A stretch of DNA of 64,000 nt from Thermoleophilia bacterium (GTDB lineage: Bacteria; Actinomycetota; Thermoleophilia; Miltoncostaeales; Miltoncostaeaceae). Position 1 is the first letter of the stretch; every line of letters begins with the position of its first letter. The notes under the pieces were generated by a model. That model was not told where the DNA came from and made no database searches. It was given only the letters and a program-made list of their open reading frames with translations. Location: positions 1 through 64,000 of the forward strand of contig JAGQUM010000023.1 in assembly GCA_020438485.1 (NCBI GenBank), written 5' to 3'. The position numbers were made by a program, and so were the translations under genes. Positions 60,611-64,000 of the stretch are shown here, piece after piece.

Positions 60611-62086
60611 TCAGCCGCGACCCCACGTATGCACGGGCGCGCCGTCGCGCGACCGGGCCAGGTACTCGTCAAGCATGCCGGCCAGCGCGGCGCCGCGACC
60701 TGCGGCCTCGCGGGCCGCGACGGCCCGCACCTGCCACCGCGCCCCCGTCGTGCCGGCGGCCAGCCTCGCCCGGGCGATGCCCAGGTAGTGCTCGCGCTCA
60801 TCGCGGTCGACGCCGACGGAGGCCAGCCCGCCGTCGGCCGCGCCGATCAGCAGCTCCAGCAGGCGGGGCGCCTCGACCGGGCGGGGGGACGGCGCGCGCC
60901 GCGCGGGCCACAGGAAGGTGGCGTCGAGGCCCCGGCGCGCGGCCTCCATGAAGTTGTACTCGGCGTAGCGGAACGGCATGGCGGCGGTCATCCACTCGGT
61001 CTCCTCGGCCACCGCCAGGGACGCCCCCACCAGCAGGGCGGCGTTCGCGATCATGTCCTCCACGGTGGGCCCGGCCGGCAGGGCGCGCAGCTCGATGCGG
61101 ACGCTGCCACCGCCGTCGGGGTCGTAGACGGCGCGGTTCCAGCGCCACACCGTGCCGTGGTGAAGGCGCAACTCGTCCAGGGCGGGAACCGCCCCGGCGT
61201 CGGCGGCTCGGCGGGGGTCCTGGCCGCCCACCACGGGCAGCAGCGGCGCGTGCAGGGCCACGCTCTCGGCGAACAGCTCCAGTGCGCCCGTGCGGACCCA
61301 TCCGTGCCCGAACGACACGCGCGCGGGGCGCCAGTGGCCGTCCGGCGCGCGGTCGTCGACGGCCTGGCGAAACAGAGCGACCCGGGTCTCCTCCCAGCAG
61401 CGCCGCCCGACGAGGAACGGGGAATTGCCACACAGGCCCAGGACCGGCCCGGTGGCCAGCTGCACGGCGTTGAACACGCGGGCGAACCGGTCCGGCGACG
61501 CCTGCAGGTGCACCTGTAGCGACGTGTTGGCCCCCTCCAGCGTGACGTCGTCGCACGTGATGTCGACGGGCTCGGGACCGTCCACGCGCACGCGGAACGG
61601 CGCCTGGCGGATCTGCCGGATGCGCGACGACAGTGCGTGGAAGCGGAATCGGTCGGTCAGCGCGTCGCTCTGGAGGTCGGCCTCGCGCAGCGTGGGCAGG
61701 ATCCCGACGATGGCCACCCGCCCGCCCACGGCCTCGGCCGCGCCGGCGGTGTGCGTGAGCCCCTGGCGCAGATCGGCGCCGATGGCTGAGAACGCGTCGC
61801 CGCGCAGGCCGAGGGGTCGCGAGTTGTACTCCACGTTGAAGCGATTGAGCTCAACGTCCAGCCTGTCGATGCCCGCGCGCTCGAGCACCTCCTCGTTGCG
61901 CGCCAGCGGGCGGCACGCGCCGTCGACGATGGACATCTCGAGCTCCATCCCGATGCGCGGAGGACCGGCCCCGAACCCCGGTCGTCTCAGCACGTCGCCG
62001 AGCGCGTCGAGGCTCTCGTGCAGGCGCCGCGAGAACCGCTCCTCGTCGTCGACGGTGAACTCCGACCGGTCGATCTCCAGGCCCAT
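60611..62086 (-). CDS. glutamate-cysteine ligase-like (GCS2 family) protein
   Basis: The 491-residue protein belongs to the plant/proteobacterial-type GCS2 or carboxylate-amine ligase family: RIGMELEMSIVDG near residues 44-56 (ATP/Mg-binding Glu residues), LDVELNRFNVEYNSRPL near 76-92, NTSLQVHLQASPDRF near 185-199, LGLCGNSPFLVGRR near 216-229 and VRIELRALPAGPTVEDM near 345-361. These enzymes join glutamate to an amine; the actinobacterial cognate of EgtA makes gamma-glutamylcysteine for ergothioneine, but no other egt gene is here, so the amine substrate is open. ATG 62086 follows TAACTT. Confidence 0.85.
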   Translation of the reverse strand: MGLEIDRSEFTVDDEERFSRRLHESLDALGDVLRRPGFGAGPPRIGMELEMSIVDGACRPLARNEEVLERAGIDRLDVELNRFNVEYNSRPLGLRGDAFSAIGADLRQGLTHTAGAAEAVGGRVAIVGILPTLREADLQSDALTDRFRFHALSSRIRQIRQAPFRVRVDGPEPVDITCDDVTLEGANTSLQVHLQASPDRFARVFNAVQLATGPVLGLCGNSPFLVGRRCWEETRVALFRQAVDDRAPDGHWRPARVSFGHGWVRTGALELFAESVALHAPLLPVVGGQDPRRAADAGAVPALDELRLHHGTVWRWNRAVYDPDGGGSVRIELRALPAGPTVEDMIANAALLVGASLAVAEETEWMTAAMPFRYAEYNFMEAARRGLDATFLWPARRAPSPRPVEAPRLLELLIGAADGGLASVGVDRDEREHYLGIARARLAAGTTGARWQVRAVAAREAAGRGAALAGMLDEYLARSRDGAPVHTWGRG

Positions 62087-62093
62087 ATGCGGA

Positions 62094-62099
62094 AAGTTA
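62094..62099 (-). promoter_or_regulatory. -10 box for the GCS2 gene
   Basis: TAACTT, seven bases before ATG 62086, preceded by a CCCCG-type repeat as at the DUF5718 promoter. Confidence 0.45.
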
Positions 62100-62117
62100 C
62101 CCGCGCGGGGCGGGGCG

Positions 62118-62143
62118 GGGCGGGAACGCCCGCGGTCCCGCCC
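62118..62143 (-). terminator. hairpin after the aldo/keto reductase gene
   Basis: Eight-base arms GGGCGGGA / TCCCGCCC with a ten-base loop, six bases after the stop codon of the aldo/keto reductase. It also overlaps the G-rich repeat upstream of the GCS2 promoter. Confidence 0.45.
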
Positions 62144-62148
62144 GTTGG

Positions 62149-63108
62149 CTAGTTCCACTCCAGGCCCGAGCGGGCGCCCCAGTAGTCCTGGGGGTCCTCG
62201 GAGAGGTCGGCGAACGCGGCCGGGTCGACGTCGAGGTCGAGGCCCACCAGGTTGGACCGCAGGTGGGCGCGCGTCGACGCCCCCGAGAGCACGCAGTCCA
62301 CGAACGGGTGCGCCAGCACCCACGCGATGGCGACGGCGTCCGGGGACGCCCCCAGAAGCTCGGCGCGTGCCGCGAACCGGTCGGCGTCGCCGCGGTCGGT
62401 GAGGCGCCCGTTCGCGACAGCCTCCTTCACGATGACCCCCATCCCGGCCGCATGGGCCGCCGCCAGGGCCTCGCCGACGGACGACTCGAGCACGTTGAAC
62501 GTGCTCTGCACGGCGTCGAACACGCCCAGCCCGATGGCGCGCGACACCGTGTCGGCCTGGTGCGGACCGCTGGTGGTCAGGCCGATCGCGACGCCCCCCT
62601 CGCGGATGCGGCGCAGCCCGTCGATGACGTCCGCGTCCTCCAGCACCCCGGACTCCCGGGTGGCCGAGTGGATCTGGTAGAGCAGCACCCGGTCGCCCAG
62701 CGCCGCGCGGGTCTCTGCCCACTGCGCGTCGAGGTGGGCGCGGGTGTGTTCCTTGACCTCGTGCACGTCGGCGTCGTCGCGCCACCCCGCGGTGTAGCGG
62801 TAGCCCCACTTCGAGCCCACGACCACGTCACGGGCGTCGTCGCCGCGGCCCGCCAGCCACGACGCCACGAACTCCTCCGACCTGCCGTAGCTGCGGGCGC
62901 AGTCCACGTAGCGAACGCCCTCGGCCAGGGCCGCGTCGAGCACGTCGTGCGCGCGGGCCTCCAGGGACGCGCGATCGCGGTCCGGGCCCAGGTCGTCGCG
63001 GTGGCCCAGGTTGATGTAGCCCGGCCGGCCCAGCGCGGCCATGCCCAGGCCGACGGGGCTGACGCGCAGACCGGTGCGACCCAGGGGGCGTGGCGCGTGT
63101 CGGTTCAC
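62149..63108 (-). CDS. aldo/keto reductase
   Basis: The 319-residue TIM-barrel oxidoreductase has LGRTGLRVSPVGLG at about residues 9-22, YVDCARSYGRSEEFVASWL near 67-85 (Asp-Tyr of the catalytic tetrad), VVGSKWGY (catalytic Lys) near 95-102 and LYQIHSATRESG near 145-156 (His), plus a C-terminal cofactor segment VLSGASTRAHLRSNL. The substrate is unknown. The GTG at 63108 gives the family-typical start; an ATG six codons upstream (63126) is possible. Divergent from aceE. Confidence 0.9.
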   Translation of the reverse strand: MNRHAPRPLGRTGLRVSPVGLGMAALGRPGYINLGHRDDLGPDRDRASLEARAHDVLDAALAEGVRYVDCARSYGRSEEFVASWLAGRGDDARDVVVGSKWGYRYTAGWRDDADVHEVKEHTRAHLDAQWAETRAALGDRVLLYQIHSATRESGVLEDADVIDGLRRIREGGVAIGLTTSGPHQADTVSRAIGLGVFDAVQSTFNVLESSVGEALAAAHAAGMGVIVKEAVANGRLTDRGDADRFAARAELLGASPDAVAIAWVLAHPFVDCVLSGASTRAHLRSNLVGLDLDVDPAAFADLSEDPQDYWGARSGLEWN

Positions 63109-63279
63109 CCGGCGATGCTCCCACATCGCCGCCTCGGCGCGCACCGATACGCGTTCGTCACACGGCCGAGACCGACCCGCGGCCGGCGCCCGCGACGCTC
63201 GCGACCGCGTCGGGACGTCGACCCGCCGCACGGGCGGACCCGTCGCCGCGCCTTCGCCGGAGGGCCGGCGCCCCGCCCC

Positions 63280-63310
63280 GGCCCCCTCCCGCCCGGGGCG
63301 GGAGGGGGCC
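63280..63310. repeat. perfect 31-bp GC palindrome between divergent genes
   Basis: Fifteen-base arms (GGCCCCCTCCCGCCC and complement) around one base, in the 288-base gap between the aldo/keto reductase and aceE. It lies upstream of both genes, so it does not terminate either; the rest of the gap is low-complexity G/C. Confidence 0.6.
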
Positions 63311-63355
63311 CTCGAACGCCGCCGAAACCCGTACCGCGGTGCGCGCGGGGCCGGA

Positions 63356-63375
63356 CTCGTGCGGTGCCGCACGAG
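63356..63375. promoter_or_regulatory. operator-like palindrome at the aceE promoter
   Basis: CTCGTGCGG-TG-CCGCACGAG, a perfect nine-base inverted repeat with a two-base spacer, overlapping the position expected for the -35 box. Confidence 0.6.
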
Positions 63376-63383
63376 CGCCGGGG

Positions 63384-63389
63384 TAGGAT
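63384..63389 (+). promoter_or_regulatory. -10 box for aceE
   Basis: TAGGAT, seven bases before ATG 63397; leaderless arrangement, nine bases downstream of the palindrome. Confidence 0.55.
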
Positions 63390-63396
63390 GCCCCCC

Positions 63397-64000
63397 ATGG
63401 CGAGCGACGACGCAGACACCCGGAACGGCGGCGGTGTCGACCCCGCCGAGTTGCAGGACTGGCTGGACGCCCTCGACGGCTTGCTGGACTTCGCCGAGCC
63501 CGAGGACGCCGCGCACGTGCTGTCGACGGTCATCGACGAGGCGCGACACGCGGGCCTGTCGGTGCCCGTCCCCGACAGCACGCCGTACGTCAACACCATC
63601 CGCCCGCAGGACGAGGCGCCCATCCCGGGCGACCAGGAGGTGGAGCGCCGCCTGCGCTCGGCGGTCCGCTGGAACGCCGCCGCCATGGTGCTGCAGGCCA
63701 ACAAGGTGTCGTCGGAGTTGGGCGGCCACATCGCGTCGTACCAGTCCGCCGCGACCCTGTACGAGGTGGGGTTCAACCACTTCTGGCGCGCGCCCACCGA
63801 CAACCACGGCGGCGACCTGGTCTACATCCAGGGCCACAGCTCGCCCGGCGTCTACGCCCGCGCGTATCTGGAGGGGCGGCTCGACGACGAGCACCTGCTG
63901 AACTTCCGCGAGGAGGTGGACGGGCACGGCCTGTCGTCGTATCCCCACCCGTGGCTGATGCCGCACTTCTGGCAGTTCCCGACGGTGTCCATGGGGCTCG
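63397..64000 (+). CDS. aceE: pyruvate dehydrogenase E1 component, homodimeric (partial)
   Basis: Only the first 201 residues are in the window and the gene runs off the right edge. The sequence after an acidic head (DADTRNGGGVDPAELQDWLD) matches the start of AceE: IDEARHAGLSVP near 47-58, PYVNTIRPQDEAPIPGDQEV near 63-82, RRLRSAVRWNAAAMVLQANK near 84-103, GGHIASYQSAATLYEVGFNH near 109-128 and LVYIQGHSSPGVYARAYLEG near 141-160. The enzyme decarboxylates pyruvate with thiamine diphosphate and feeds the E2 lipoyl domain. Homodimeric AceE is the form used by many actinobacteria. Confidence 0.93.
   Translation, partial: MASDDADTRNGGGVDPAELQDWLDALDGLLDFAEPEDAAHVLSTVIDEARHAGLSVPVPDSTPYVNTIRPQDEAPIPGDQEVERRLRSAVRWNAAAMVLQANKVSSELGGHIASYQSAATLYEVGFNHFWRAPTDNHGGDLVYIQGHSSPGVYARAYLEGRLDDEHLLNFREEVDGHGLSSYPHPWLMPHFWQFPTVSMGL

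Overview
The window is a very GC-rich bacterial chromosome segment (by eye around 70% G+C or more) with dense, tightly packed genes on both strands and about 60 supportable genes. Several traits point to Actinomycetota: homodimeric AceE-type pyruvate dehydrogenase, a RamB/ScfR-type regulator, CIRCE-controlled groES-groEL, many start codons placed 6-9 bases after a TANNNT box (leaderless mRNAs), and many GTG starts with GTGA/ATGA overlaps. Type IV pilins, secreted Ig-like and beta-helix proteins and c-di-GMP enzymes make class Thermoleophilia (Solirubrobacterales-like) my best guess. That placement is an inference, not something the sequence proves.

Layout. 0.2-8.2 kb, minus strand: pyrF with an AEC transporter, a minor-pilin operon (PilV-, PilW- and PilX-like), an MFS permease and proA. 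8.4-10.6 kb: groES-groEL behind two CIRCE copies. 10.7-12.7 kb: rph-rdgB-membrane protein, divergent from an ECF sigma factor, small protein and MscS-type channel operon (12.7-14.4 kb). 14.9-18.8 kb: a sirtuin facing a flavin reductase-murI-two hydrolases operon. 18.9-26 kb: a secreted propeller-like protein, an acidic unknown protein, a drug-type ABC exporter with a divergent WYL regulator, and a frameshifted membrane glycosyltransferase. 26-34.8 kb: CPA2 antiporter, proS, an adhesin-like and a beta-helix secreted protein, metF, and HxlR regulator/VOC/DUF1428. 34.8-38.8 kb: a two-component system followed by a COG4705 membrane protein, with 11-bp direct repeats upstream of both, then a wrecked uppP gene. 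38.8-48.4 kb: an AhbC/NirJ-like radical SAM protein and a potassium/proton transport cluster (small membrane protein-kup, NhaP-type antiporter, TrkH/KtrB), interrupted by a tRNA with CAT anticodon and a small island holding an IS3 orfA remnant. 48.5-56.6 kb: c-di-GMP enzymes (a broken degenerate-GGDEF/EAL gene, a GGDEF cyclase and a CZB-GGDEF zinc-sensing cyclase) interleaved with an SDR and a RamB-like regulator. 56.6-64 kb: luciferase-like oxidoreductase, MFS exporter with divergent TetR and two operators, DUF5718 protein, GCS2-type ligase, aldo/keto reductase, and the start of aceE running off the window.

How it fits together. Most of the window is housekeeping (pyrimidine and proline synthesis, chaperonin, tRNA/rRNA processing, peptidoglycan precursor, folate, central carbon) mixed with surface, signalling and ion-homeostasis genes. 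The regulator-target pairs best supported by sequence are HrcA/CIRCE-groESL, TetR-MFS, WYL-ABC exporter and the response regulator-COG4705 pair. At least four genes are broken (24.1, 38.2, 48.5 and 49.6 kb); some of these could be assembly errors. Five convergent gene pairs end inside the same four bases (CTAG or TTAG). No rRNA, CRISPR array or complete mobile element was seen.
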